A stretch of 64,000 nucleotides of DNA from Heterostelium album PN500 (Eukaryota > Evosea > Eumycetozoa > Acytosteliales > Acytosteliaceae), in the NCBI RefSeq assembly GCF_000004825.1, contig NW_008805094.1:1-64000 (forward strand), written 5' to 3'. Shown piece after piece: positions 45,981 to 60,600 of the stretch (the first letter of the stretch is position 1; every line of letters starts with the position of its first letter). The notes under the pieces are model-generated. The model saw nothing but the letters and a program-made list of their open reading frames with translations, did no database searches and had not been told where the DNA came from. The position numbers and the translations under genes were made by a program.

Positions 45981-48133
45981 TTAGTTGGAATAGGTGGAAA
46001 GTCTAAATCAATATCTAAAACGTCTAGTTGTAGTATATCGGCTTCAGTGTTTAGTAGAGATCCTAGGTTGGGCGTAGTTCTACCGAGATCACCGTGAACG
46101 AATTCTTTGATGTAGGTTCCTGCCGATGCCCAGATGTCTAGCACCATAAAGTGAGGCGTGATCAACTTGAACTTCAATTTCGAAATGGTCTTCTTTCTTT
46201 CCATCAGTGAACGACGATGCATCACTCTGACAGGTGTATTTTGCTTCAACGTTAGACTGCCAACAGAATCCAAAGCAGCGTGCAACTCTGACTCACTGAA
46301 TTCCTTTGCAGTCCACACAGTACATCGATAGATCTTTTGTTTCGATGTTTCACCATCCTTTAATATCGATGTTTGTTTCCTTGATTATTATTATTATAAA
46401 CATTAAATTAGTGAGAATTTCAATAGAAAACCGACCGATATACCAAACTTACTTTGTAATAACTTGTAATCTTGATACTCTAATATCTTGATTTTCATTG
46501 ATCTTATTCTCAATCTCTCTGAAATCATTATATTTCATAAATATTCTATGTGGATTGGTTATCTCCAAGAAGAAAGGTCTACCTTCTCCAAGCATTCTTA
46601 CGTCGATATCCTCACGACCTGATGCAACAAAGTTGGTAGCTAAGTTTTTATAAAAGAATAAATAAAAAGAAATGAATGAGAATCTAGTTTTAAATATTTA
46701 TTAGGTAGATGATACTTACCATCTGCTTTACATAGATCTTTAATTGGTTGACTAATGAATAGATCGACACTATCGATTTCAGAGTCGGGTGTTGCAGCGG
46801 CACCTTTCAATGTCCAAGGTGTTTGACTGAGATTTCTGGCGTACTTATTGTAACGACCGGCAATAAAGATCGGTGCATGCTCAAATGAGAGTGTATAGTC
46901 AAATTTGGTGGTCGGACGACTTGGTGGACATGTTCCATTCATTATGAAGTCTTTCATTGTCAGCTTGTCCAAGACATCCATGATCTGATAACTAGAGTCA
47001 GCAGCACTTCTCTTGTTCTTCTTTTGTTGTTTCAACTTCTTTCTGTCCGGTAGCTTTATATCAAAGAGGAAGAGATGCTCATCTTTAGATTCTTCATGAC
47101 CATAGTTCATATTCATTCTAAAGTCACTCTACAAATAAATAAATAGGTTATTAAGATGATGTTAATATTGTCTAATAATAATAATAATAATAATAATAAT
47201 GTAAATTCTATAGAAAGTATAGTAAAAAAGCTATCTATATAGATATATATATATATATATATAAAGACATACAGATGGTTTAAAATTTAAAGTTAAACTT
47301 TCTACAAATTATTGGACCAAGTACCCATTTAACAGCTTCTTTGATTTCAACGACGTTGTCTTCAGGTGATTCGTGTTTGAATATCTGTGTTTTACTTGTA
47401 TCATCATGATGCTGCTTCAGGTGGTACCACACGGAAAACTCTCTAATGATCGTTGAGTAAGGTACCCACAACTGCAATGAATAGTCTACAAATTCATAAC
47501 CACACTTTGAAACATTCTCCAACAACTTATCAAGGAACTCTGAATCATTGGTATTTTGTAACATTCCAAAGCATGTTACACAAACTAACAACACAAGGTA
47601 AATCAAATAAATATTAATAATTATTATTGTTATTAATATTCAAAGTATTGTTATTAATTGTGATTCTTACTATTATTTAAATTTGTTAAATTTGCTAAAC
47701 TATTATAGTCATATTGGAATTTAATAGGTTTAACATCTTTAACTTCTATTGTTGTATTACTATTACTATTGTTATTATTACTAGTTTCAGTATTATCTTC
47801 TGCTTTAATTTTAGCTTGTACTTGTTCTTGTTCTTGTTGTTGTTGTTTTAGTTTTGATTGTTCATTATTAAAGTTTGTAATTTCTATTATATAGTTTATT
47901 AAGTGATCAAGTGTATTTGATGGTTCTTGATATAGTCCAATCTCTCTTATGTTAAAGAATCTTAGACAACATCTTGAACATACACTGATATTGCATAACT
48001 CAACTAATGCAGGTTGATAAAAATACTTGTTGGTTCTACTATAGAGTGATTCAACTTTCCAAATCAAGTTTCTTCTTTCTACATCATTTGTACTACTACT
48101 ACTACTACTACTATTATTAGTTGTAGTTGTCAT
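45974..48133 (-). CDS. pus10: tRNA pseudouridine synthase Pus10
   Basis: Pus10 converts uridine to pseudouridine at positions 54/55 of the tRNA T-loop. Exons: 47671-48133, 47273-47584, 46720-47128, 46453-46639 and 45974-46379 (about 591 aa). The N-terminal zinc-binding cysteines are CSRCCLRF and, across intron 1, CVTCFGML. The middle has IFIAGRYNKYARNLSQTPWT, and the catalytic Asp lies in SGREDIDVRMLGEGRPFFLE. The C-terminus TYIKEFVHGDLGRTTPNLGS and ILQLDVLDIDLDFPP is diagnostic. With these exons the total is one base too long: exon 2 runs into TAA because of one extra A in the plus-strand A4 run at 47282-47285. Removing one base restores full alignment to the family. An alternative is a GTTTAA donor about 20 nt earlier combined with a shifted acceptor, giving a shorter in-frame product. 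The stop codon lies within a TTTA repeat. Confidence 0.88.
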
Positions 48134-48389
48134 ATCTTATTATTCATTAATTTTGTCGACAACCAGTAAATCAATTTTTTTTTTTTTGAAAAGAACGAAT
48201 GGTTTTCTCATTAAAAATAAAAATCTGTCATAAGTTTTGAGAGAAAATAAAAGAAAGATCATAATATCTTGATTTATTAAACTCAAAGGTTTAATAATCA
48301 ATCTATTAATAGTCATCAAATGAAATTGGTTTAATAAAAAGTACAGAAAATGTAAATTTATGTATATGTAATTAATTAATTAATTTTGT

Positions 48390-48720
48390 TTAGTTATTCT
48401 TTTTGTTAATTGTTTGTTGTTTAGATTTTGGTGATTTGTTGTTGTTGTTGTTGCTGTTTCTATGATGATGGTTATTCGTACTACTCTTGTCATCTTGGAG
48501 GTGTGATGGTGTCTTTTCATTCTCTTCCTCTTCTTCACTGTCACTTCTGATGTCGTCTACCTTGTTTCCTTTGATAAGCTTGGAATATACGATTCTCAAG
48601 ATCAAGTAGAACCAGAACATGTGCAATATCAACAGCAACAGGAGTGCCACATTCGTCGGATAAAACAATGGGAAACTTGTTGAAACAAAGAATGCTTCGA
48701 ATCTATAATAGCAACAAATA

Positions 48721-48777
<57 letters not shown>

Positions 48778-49748
48778 TTGTTAGTAAGTGTATAGATATA
48801 TTAAATGTAAATAACATGATGATTTCTCTATATAGACACATACAATGTTGTTCTAATTAAGACACCTGGTAAGAACATGAGTCTCATAATGAGGAAAGTG
48901 ACGGCAAACATGACAAATAGAAATTCGGCTAAAATGTAGAGTGCTTGGTCCTTTGTCTCCTTCTGAATGTAGTTGAGTGCCTTTGCGCTGTATAAAAAGA
49001 TGTCGCTGACATTGTGGATCCAAAGAATAGCAATACCGATACGGTGATAACGATACCAGTACGATGCTCCCACCAAGAAAAAGGTTGCAATGTGATGTGT
49101 CAGCATTTGATAGAAATCCTTTCTTCTGGTTTCAAAGAAGAGTGCAATAGTACAATGAAGATAGAAGGATAATTCTAATAAGTAATATGTTCTGAATAAT
49201 GTTCTATAGAAATTGAAATAACAACACTAGTGTTAGTTAATTGTATATTTGAAATAGTTAAAAAAACAAACAAACAAACAAGTTATTAATAACACTTACG
49301 AAAAAGGTTGAATTGGCCAACCTAACCAGATATTCATTGTTGGGAATATTGACCATGATTCTTGGCTATATACGTAAGATCCAAATAAAAAGAAGGTAAT
49401 ATAATAGAGTGAGTACCATCCATTCTCAAGGAATCTGGGTACGAATGATTTTCGAATTGAATATGATATTGCTATTGGCTATTATAATAAAAGGAATAAA
49501 CATGATGATTGTTAATAAAACATATGGGTTTGATGGGTAGGTTGATAGATGATGATCTCTGACAATACCTTTAAAATATAATGTTGGTAAAAGAATCTAA
49601 TTAAAAAGAATAAATTGGTTGCCAGAAATAAGAATAATATAGCATTGAGTTCCGACACTAGTTTACGCATCGAAACAAAGATTGAGTTGTCTGGGTTGTA
49701 GTACCTCTCGTACTCGAGCTCCGATATTCCATTTACATCCATCAACAT
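48390..49748 (-). CDS. Ceramide synthase (Lag1/LASS, TLC domain)
   Basis: Ceramide synthases acylate sphingoid bases with fatty acyl-CoA in the ER membrane. Four exons (49569-49748, 49300-49478, 48844-49203, 48390-48702) give 343 aa with about six membrane helices. The TLC domain contains the Lag1 motif with the catalytic His pair (MLTHHIATFFLVGASYWYRY), followed by IGIAILWIHNVSDIFLYSAK, both in exon 3. The final helix (NVALLLLLILHMFWFYLILR) ends in the usual basic/acidic cytosolic tail (SDSEEEEENEKT), then an Asn/Lys/His-rich low-complexity stretch. No Hox-like domain is present, as expected for non-vertebrate enzymes. Intron 3 contains a long (AAT)n run. The gene is divergent from midA across 2.9 kb. 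Confidence 0.92.
48720..48777. repeat. (AAT)n microsatellite in ceramide synthase intron 3
   Basis: About nineteen AAT units inside the third intron of the ceramide synthase gene, the longest perfect trinucleotide run in the window. A shorter AAT run is at 47173-47200 in PUS10 intron 2. Confidence 0.95.
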
Positions 49749-50214
49749 TTTTACTGATTTTATCTGTGTATCTCTATATATATATATATATATATTAGTT
49801 TTCTATCTACCTTTATCTAATTTGTATGTGTGATATATATATATATATTTCTCTCTATATATTTACTTTCACTTTTTTTTTTGTTTTAGTCTTTTTTATT
49901 TTTCTTTGTTGGTAAAAAATAAAAAACTATTACTACTTTTTTTATTAATACTACTTATATATAATGATAGTTATATAAATAGGAATGAAATTAATGTTAG
50001 TTATGATAAATTGATAACTTTAGAGTTGACAAAGAGTTGAAACAAACAAAAACAATCGAACAATCAGACAAATAATAATTAAAATAATCAATTTTCAATG
50101 TGTTGTTGTTGTAGGTGAGTTGTTTTTAGTTTGAATGTATGATGTCAATGTAAGGATACTGGAGTTGACAAGACTTCTGTGCAGTCAAAGTCAGTAAGAG
50201 AGATGCTTTGTTCT

Positions 50215-50287
50215 AAAAATAAAAATAAAAATAAAAAATGAAAAAATAAAAATGAAAAAATAAAAATAAAAATAAAAATAAAAAAAG
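50215..50287. repeat. AAAAAT/AAAAATG tandem array
   Basis: Roughly twelve A4-6T or A4-6TG units lie in tandem upstream of the ceramide synthase gene. It is a simple repeat with no assigned function. Confidence 0.85.
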
Positions 50288-52246
50288 TATAACACTCGAG
50301 TGAGTTGTTTTGCTCTTCAGATGAAGTTTTTTTTTTTTTTTTTTTGTTGATTGGTTGTCTCTGATTAGATTATTTTTAAAATAAAAACTATAAATATCTT
50401 TGTTACTTTTTTTTGTTTTTTACTTTATGAGATCTGTTCCAAGTATTATTTATTTCTGATATGAATTGAATTCAAGAGGACCAAAAAACTAATGAGTGGA
50501 AAAAAAAATATAATATTGTTGTGATTACAAAAAAATTTGATAAGTTTTTGGTTTTGTTTTTTTTTTGACACACAAAAAATTAAAAAATGAAATTAAAAAA
50601 TGTCAAAAAAATTTGTATCGGTGAATCAATCAATCGATAGGCAAGTTGGTTTTTAAAAAGTAATCGCAAGGGTCATATGATGAGACAATGGTGGTGTTTT
50701 TTTAAACTTGTTCAAAACACCTGAATAGGAATTAACATTTTTAAAATAATTGCAATTTTTTTTGCAAAATGCTCCCTGTTCGAAAAAATTCAAAAATATC
50801 TTTAACTCTGTTGTGTTTTGATGATTATTGTTTTCTTATTTTTCCAAGGTGTCGAGACCTGTTGTATAATATATTATATTATTTTTTAATCTGGGAAAAC
50901 CGACTGTACAAACAATTGCTGAACACAATAAAGTGTAAAGATGTTTAATGTTTGTGTCTAGATATGATAGATTTAATAAGATATATTGGTTATAGCATGA
51001 AGTTGAAGAAAGAACATTGTTTGCAAAAGAGAGAAATAGATAGAGTAAAGATTATGTTGTTCTAATACCAAAAATTTTACAATTAATTTATTTGTGTTAT
51101 ATATAGGTGACTTGACTAGGTTATTATTACTGCTTTTGTTATTAGTTGTTGTTGTTGTAGTTATTTTCTTTTTACGTATTGCTATATATACTGGTATTGC
51201 TATCAAGTTACTGATAAATATTGTTTTCATCTATCTCTTCTATTAATAATTAACTCTACTTTTGAAAGGATTTCATTGGCGAGAGTTATGTATCGATAAG
51301 TTATTATTATTATTATTATTATTATTAATTCCACTCAGTTTATTAGCTATGTATTAATTTAAAGTCGAATTCTATAAAGTTATTAAAAATTATTTTGTTT
51401 TACAATATTATTTATTATTTATTTGGAAATTGGATTGAATTTTCAATATTCTAGTTTATTTTATTTTTTATGATGATGAAAAGAGGAAATAAATAATGAA
51501 ATTAATGACATTTAATATTGATATCGATAATATGAAAGATAATAAGATCCAACATCATATTAAATTTGATTTGATTTTTTTTTTTTTTTGGAGTGGTAGA
51601 GATATATAAATAGTTAAATTGGATAATAGTTGTGTTTGCATCATCTTCATTTGTGTTTTTTTTTTAACTCGTGTGTGTCATGATTTTCTTGTTCAGACAA
51701 AAAAAAAAAGTTGGGTGTAGAGTTTGGTGTATACTCGTTTTCAATATCTGGACCATAAAAAAACAAACAGAATCTATGTCTTTTCTTATTATTATCAATT
51801 AAATATTGAAAAAAAAAGAAAAGGATATATAAAATTCACCTACCTTTTTTTTATAAAAAAAAAATGTATTTAAATTTTTAGAATATATTTTAAGTACTTT
51901 ATAATATTTTTTTATATCTACTAATATTTTTTAATTTTCAAAAAGTTAAAATATATAATAATATTATAATTAATTTTATTACAAAAATTGTTTTATTTAT
52001 ATATATAAATATTTAAAGGTTTCATAAAGCCATGATGAATTGAAGCTTACTTCTTAAATAGTTTGAGTAAATTTGGGAGAAACAGAGATCTATGTACTTT
52101 GTTGCAACAATTTCCAAAAATGGCAAAAAAGTTATATCCAAAAAATTAATAATAAAAAAAACTCATTTCTTTTGAGGTCTTGTTGTTTTTAGGGTCCTCT
52201 TAAATTAAGCCTATCCCAATCCAATATGGTGGGGTTCTTTCAATAA

Positions 52247-52365
52247 ACAATGTTACTGTTTTTTTTCTTACTTTTTATAGATTATATAAATTTTAAAATT
52301 AATGTAGATATATAAAATTCGTCATATTTTTCGTTTTTGTATGGGGAATAAACAGTAACATTGTA
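52247..52365. repeat. 15-bp perfect inverted repeat with 89-bp AT-rich spacer
   Basis: ACAATGTTACTGTTT (52247-52261) recurs as its exact reverse complement AAACAGTAACATTGT (52351-52365). The enclosed 89 bp is AT-rich without a reading frame. This could be a tiny MITE-like element, a hairpin-forming transcript or a regulatory palindrome. It lies about 245 bp upstream of the midA start codon. Confidence 0.6.
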
Positions 52366-52609
52366 ATATGAAGTGATCAATTTCAATTAAATATTAAAAT
52401 AATTCCCAAAAAGGGAATTTTGACTACCCAAGCTAAATGACATTTGTCTTTAGAATTTCCAACTTTAAAAATAATAAATGTTTTAACTTAATTAATTTTT
52501 TTTTTTTTTTGTTAACATAAAAATGAAATTCAAATCAAATTTGTTTTTTCTATAAAAAATTTTGTTTTTTCTAATTTTATTGAGTGAGTTAGCTAATATT
52601 AGATTACTT

Positions 52610-54301
<1,692 letters not shown>

Positions 54302-54534
54302 GAAGTTAGTTAATAATAGTAATCAAATATAATAAAAGATATATATTTTGGATAAATCGATATCCTTAATTTAATTTATATACATATAAATCATAATAAA
54401 TGTTATAATTTATTATTCTTTATTCAATATTTATTTATTTAAATGTAAATCCTGCATATGATCTTTTAAGAATAGAAATCCTATAGTTATTGTATAGTAG
54501 TTTGGTTTGTTAGAATTGTGTTCTTTGTGGTTGG

Positions 54535-55570
54535 TTATTCAATGATATTTACGTTAAAACCTGGAGGTGGCATTTCATCACCATATCCACCTTGACGACC
54601 GGATGGCTTCGAACCTGGTGGACCGAATGGATCGAATCTAGCTCCTGGTGGCACTGCACCTCTGGGCAATCTTTCACCAAATGGCAGTCCGCTACTGTCA
54701 TCACCGTGCGGGAAATGAACTCTACCGAATCCTGGGTGATTTGGTCCAATGCTAGTACCGGCGCCAGGGAAGTTGGGACGGAATGAACCACCACCCACCA
54801 TGTTTGGAAGATTTGGTAGACCAGTTGGGTAGAGGTCAGAGTCGCCTGTGCTAAATTGAGGTCTTCCACCTCCCAATGGATATCCTCCAATGCCACCGCC
54901 ACCAACCGGTGAAACCATCGGTGGTGGATTATGCGATTGGGGTGGGTGATCCATATGTGTTGATGAGTGCTCTTGCTCTGGATGTCTTCTCGATTGTGAC
55001 GACGAAGCGGAATGTGACGATTCCTTCAGTGGTGAATCTGGTGCTACGTTGACCAAAATCGAAGTCTCATATAATGCTAAAAGCTGATCTAAATGTTTGA
55101 ATGCATCCTTATAGTTTGCCATTAGTTTGAACGATGGATTAACAAGTTGTGTAATACTAAAATTGATTTATTTTTTAGTAAGTTAATGCATAGAAGTTAT
55201 AAAAATATAAAACTTACTCAATATCTAATGTATATATTTTAGCTGGACTATGGTGTTGCATTGCGTTAACAAGTAGAGTATGTCCGATTCTAAGACACTT
55301 CAAGACGAATGTGACAGCAGGATCTTTGTTATTTTTGTAGACCAATGTGAATGCATCCTTGTTAGCATTCCAACCTGCTGGTGGCTTGTTGTTGGAATCA
55401 TTCTTATTCGTATCCTTTGCACTCTCTTCGATTCCAATGCAGGACCAACCACTCTCTACAGTAGCAAGATGCAACAAATAGACAGTGAGATCAAATTCAT
55501 CTTTCAAACCACTGACAGTTCCATCTCCACCCTGATTCAAAATATTTATAATTTTATCTTTATATTCCAT
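54535..55570 (-). CDS. psmF1: Proteasome inhibitor PI31 (PSMF1)
   Basis: PI31 binds the 20S proteasome and FBXO7-type F-box proteins and regulates proteasome activity or transport. Two exons (55218-55570, 54535-55156) give 324 aa. The N-terminal FP domain (about 1-150) includes DLTVYLLHLATVESGWSCIG, GWNANKDAFTLVYKN and ITQLVNPSFKL, followed by a Ser/His/Pro-rich linker. The C-terminal half is the Gly/Pro-rich PI31 region with the hallmark PRGAVPPGARFDPFGPPGS and a DEMPPPGF ending. Animal PI31 ends with an HbYX tail that docks into the 20S pockets; this protein ends FNVNIIE and has no such motif. The gene is convergent with midA (about 230 bp apart). Confidence 0.9.
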
Positions 55571-57602
55571 TTTTTTGTTTTTAAAAACTACTAATTCTAT
55601 CTATTTAATAATAATAAAATAAAATGAACAAAATAAATTTAATTAAAAAAATTGGACAATGAAGTTGAAAAATTTAAATTAAATAAAAATGTTACCTTCA
55701 AAAGAAAAAAAAAACACCACTTAAGATTATTTTATCTTATATTATCTAGATAATTCAGATGTTGTTTCTTATTGTTTACTCACTTATATAATGTTGGTGG
55801 TGAGGTGTTATCAGTTGAAATGATATAAAGCTGAATAAAAGTGTTTTAATAAGGTTTGTTACAATGAAAAAGAAACCTGTAATAACTATGAGAATTATCA
55901 AATAAATATCCATATATGTATAAAAATATATTTATATTTCTAAAAATAAAATAAACAAAACAAAAAATATTAATTTATTTATAATAGTATAAAGGTCGAC
56001 ATGTCAACAAAATATATTAAAATAATGTAATTTATATATATGGACATGATTTTTAAAAATAATAAATACAAAAAAAGCCAAATTTGGATCTGAAAAAAAA
56101 AAAAAAAAAATCAAAGTTTAAAAAAATTTTTTTATTTGTTTTATTATCTGTAGTTTAAATTTCATGGTCTTTCTTCAAACAGTTCTTTGATATTATTATT
56201 TGATTATTTAAATAAATTTAATATTAAACTTAAATAATGTTTTGTTTTTTTTTTTTTATTTATTTAATCAAAAAAAAAAATTAAATAATCCGAGTTCAAT
56301 GCAACCGATCTAAAAAAAAAAAGTTCAAATAATGAGGTATTTTTATCAGGGTGCTAAACAACAGCTTAAGATGTTAAAAAAAATTATGATGTCAAAAATC
56401 AAATTTAAAAAAAAAATAAAAAACTAAAACAAGAGTGTGATTCACTCTTTTATTAGGTTATATAGTGGTGATAGAATAATGAATCAACTCTAGTTCTGAG
56501 GTGTGACTTTGACAAACATTTAGAATGAAAGGGTAATATCAAGTCGAATTATAATGTAGCATAATGATTGCCACTCACAACATTCAACAGAGTTTATTAA
56601 TAACCTTTGGCTGGGTAGACTTAGAAGTCAAACATGAATGTGTACACTTCAGTGAATCGAAGCATCAGTATGTATAATTTAATAGATTTCACTATTCACC
56701 CACCTGAAGACTATCTAAAAATATTTCATATTACCACACGTCTATTTTATTGATAAGTTGAAACTTGGAGATGCAGGCTGGCTCGTAAAATGACCAAAAA
56801 AGCACCCAGACGCTTGTATATTTAAACTGTTTCAGTGATTTATAGTTTATTTCATTCTTTTCAAAGTTATAAATAAATTTTTATTATAATCATATTCTAT
56901 CATCAAATAATAATAATATTTGTGATTCAATAATTTAATCCCATTATAAATAGATTAAAAATACATAAGAGGGATATTGTTAATTGTGACCCTTTGCCCA
57001 AACTACAAATCAAATATTCATTACCTAATCAAATAATTTGAAAAAAAAATAATTAATTACATAGAGAGAGAGACACTGAGAGATAGATATTAATCAATCA
57101 TAAATAGTAAGTTATTATTTGTTAATTTTATTGGAATTACAGATAATTCGTTTTGTCCATAATTGTTTGTTTATTTTAATAAATATATATTTACACAAAC
57201 GGAAATCACACCCACAATTTTGCATCAACATACACACACACAACAAATTATATAGAATATAACCACAAATTAACAAACAAATAAAAGTGTGAGATTCTAA
57301 ATCAGTCCATAGATAAAATCAATTTTTGCGTTGTGGAGAGATATGTGATGATGTCGTTTCATATTTATTTTATTTAAGAACCTAACGAAATACTTTGTAA
57401 ATGAAAAATGAATAATTATATAATATAAAATATAAAATATAAAAATAATCATTTCATAGTTATACAATTATTATATCATTCACCTCATAAAAATAAAAAC
57501 ACATGTTTTCATTGATCTCCATATTTATTTAATTCATCGAACTTAAGGAATATTAATATTTATTAATTTTTCACCAACTATTTTTATAGTTAAATTTTTA
57601 AA
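55571..57602. other. Divergent intergenic region between PI31 and the ABCA gene
   Basis: These 2 kb are AT-rich with many A and T runs (for example 56093-56110). A less AT-rich interval at about 56415-56830 shows no convincing reading frame or RNA structure. CA-rich sequence at 57205-57270 resembles a 5' leader. No gene is recognised; both promoters should lie here. Confidence 0.5.
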
Positions 57603-60600
57603 ATGGCTTTTGGTTCACAGCTTAAAGTCTTGTTACAAAAGAATTGTTTATTAAAAAAGAAATCAAAAGTTGGAATATGTTGCGATATTGCTTTTCCAGT
57701 TGCACTCATCGTGCTATTAATGGTCATGATGTGTAAGTTTCTCAATTGTCCAAGATCACATAGCTATGTGTTAAAAACAAAAAAAAAAAAAAAAAAACAA
57801 AAAATTAATTTTTTTTCTATCTATTTTATAGCAATTTTTGTTTTATTTAAAGCTAAATCAGAAGATCATCCAATACCAACATTTGGATTACTTGTCCAAA
57901 ATAATACGGTTATCTATGGACCTTCCAGTTCATTGAACACCGAACAAAAGGCAGTCGTTAAATTGATCATCGATCAGGTTAAACTGTTCAATCCGAATGC
58001 AGAGAATCAATTTAAAGGCATGGAGTCACTCGAGCAGATGGACAGCTATTATGCCAACAACAGTGAATCTGTTAAACTTGGATTGTGGTTCCCGACGAAC
58101 CAGACTGCCTCTGCCAACAACCCATTCCAATACTCGATCAGAATGGATTCCGATGTATTGCCACCGACCGATAAGATTACAGAACAATTTGGAAACTCGC
58201 TTGGATATGCTTCAAGAGGGTTTGCTTCGTTGCAAACCGCTGTCGATAATGCAGTTTTAAGTACACTCGGCAACTTCCAACGTAATCTAGGTGTTACCGC
58301 TCGACTCTTCCCAGATCCATTCACCGAGCAATGGCAGACCTGGAGAACTGCAAGAGATTTAATCTATCGTAATATGGCTGGTGTTATCATTACCGCTGCA
58401 ATATTCTTCTTTGGCTACCGTTTGATAGTTGATCTCGTCGTTGAAAAGGAAACAAGAATCCGTCAAGGAATGAAAATGATCGGTATGAGTGACATTGCAT
58501 ACTATCTCTCTTGGCAAATCCAATCACTCTACATTGGTATTCCTATTACCCTTGTCATATTAATCATTCTCTATGCATCCGCGATCATCAAGCATGCCAA
58601 CTTTGGTATAATGTTACTTTTATTCATTTTGTATTTCATTGCATTAATTCAATTGGCATGTGTATTAAGGTAAGTTCTGTTTAATATTTATATTGTTAAC
58701 ATTTTGTAACTAATGAATATAATCAAAACTAGTTTATTCTTTGATAAATCAAAGTTTGCAGGTATTATGTCATTGTTCTTTGTTGTTGGACTTTCTGTTG
58801 CAGGTATATTCGTTGCAAAAGAGAATTTCAGTAAACATTTAAAACTATTGATAAGTTTAATAGCTCCAATCGGTTTCAATTGTGCAATCTATACGGTTGC
58901 TCTGAAAGATTACAATGGTGAAGATCAAGATAAATCAATTTATCCAACAGAGTATGAAGAAACTGGAATGATGTTGTTGGATGCCGTCATTTATGTATTG
59001 CTGTTGGCCTATCTTGACAAGGTCATTCCAGGTGAATTTGGTGTTACCGAGCCATGGTATTTCCCAATCTCTCCAAATTACTGGCGTCCACGTCGTAAGT
59101 CTTACGAATCGATCATGAATGACCACGAACAAAACGATGATGTAGAGATGACACCTGTTGAGTCTGCCTCGAGTGTAACTGTTTCCATTAAGAACTTGAA
59201 AAAGGAGTTCCACACTGGTAACGGTCTGAGAACAGCTGTCGATGGATTGTATTTAGATATGCACTCTGACCAGATTCATGCATTCCTCGGTCATAATGGT
59301 GCCGGTAAATCAACTACTATCGGTATGTTGACAGGTTTGATTCCACCAACTGGTGGTGATGCTTTCATCGATGGACATTCGATTGCATCTCAGATGAGTC
59401 AAGTTAGAAATGTAATTGGTGTATGTCCACAACACGATGTCATCTGGAAAGAGTTGACTGTATTCGAGCACTTGAAGATCTACGCTGCACTAAAGGGTAT
59501 AACTTCGAAGCACGTAGATGAAGAAGCCGAGAAGATGGCATTTGAAATTGGATTGGGTGAAAAGATTAATGCACCAGCTGGTACTCTTTCTGGTGGTCAG
59601 AAACGTAAGCTTTGTCTTGGTATCGCATTCATTGGTCATTCAAAGATTATCTTTTTGGATGAAGTAACCTCTGGTATGGATCCATTGTCGAGAAGAGGTG
59701 TCTGGGATTTCCTTTTGAAATACAAAAAAGGTCGTACCATTATTCTCACAACACATTTTATGGATGAAGCTGATTTCCTTGGTGATCGTATTGCCATCAT
59801 TTCACATGGTCGTCTTCGTTGTGATGGAAGCAGTCTCTTCTTGAAGAAGAAGTTTGGTATCGGTTATCTCTTGACTTGTGCAAAGGTGGCCGATGTATGC
59901 AACACCGCTCAAGTTACTCAGTTTGTTCAACAATTTATTCCAGAGGCAGCCGTCCTCTCTGATGTCGGTACCGAGTTGAGTTTCCGTCTTCCAACATCTT
60001 CAGTTACTCAGTTTGTTCCATTCTTCCGTGAGTTGGATCAACAAAAGATTCTTCTCGGTCTCGGTGGATATGGTATCTCTGTTACTACAATGGAAGAAGT
60101 ATTCCTTCGTATTGGTCAAGAGACTAGAAACAATGCTAAAGGATTCAATTTGAATGCCAACGAGAATCGTAATGAAGCTGCCGTCAAAAAAGCAATTTCA
60201 ACAACATCACTTGAGAGAAGTCCGATGCAGCAATTCAAAGGACTTATTATTAAGCGTCTTCAAACTAGCTACAAAGACTTGAAATCTTTCACACTGTCCA
60301 TTCTACTTCCGGGTATCATTCTTGGAGCAGCGATTGTCGTCTATAAGTTTGTAGGTGAAGATGAGGAAGTACACCCATTGACACCACTCACTTTCAACAT
60401 GTCAGACTTTGGAAACAAAAACTACATTCCAATCAAAACCATCGATAACGATATCCAAGCATTTAGAAGTTCACCGTACTTCAATGAACTTCGTATGGTT
60501 CCGAACGATCTGGATGACTATCTCGAGAAAAACTACACTAATGATGCAGGTGCATTCAATCTCCTTACCTCATTCAACCAGAATTTCACAGCACCCAATA

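Larger units (their letters stand above)
49749..52609. other. Divergent intergenic region between ceramide synthase and midA
   Basis: This 2.9-kb stretch has no recognisable gene; the open frame at 50973-51230 on the minus strand is low-complexity. It has an (AT)n run at 49774-49795, an AAAAAT-type tandem array at 50215-50287, several T10+ runs and, close to midA, a 15-bp inverted repeat (52247-52261 with 52351-52365). Both promoters should lie here. Confidence 0.5.

Noticed and set aside
50973-51230. 85-codon minus-strand frame between ceramide synthase and midA
   Set aside because: Thr/Asn/Lys repeat-derived with no recognisable motif and no supporting gene structure.
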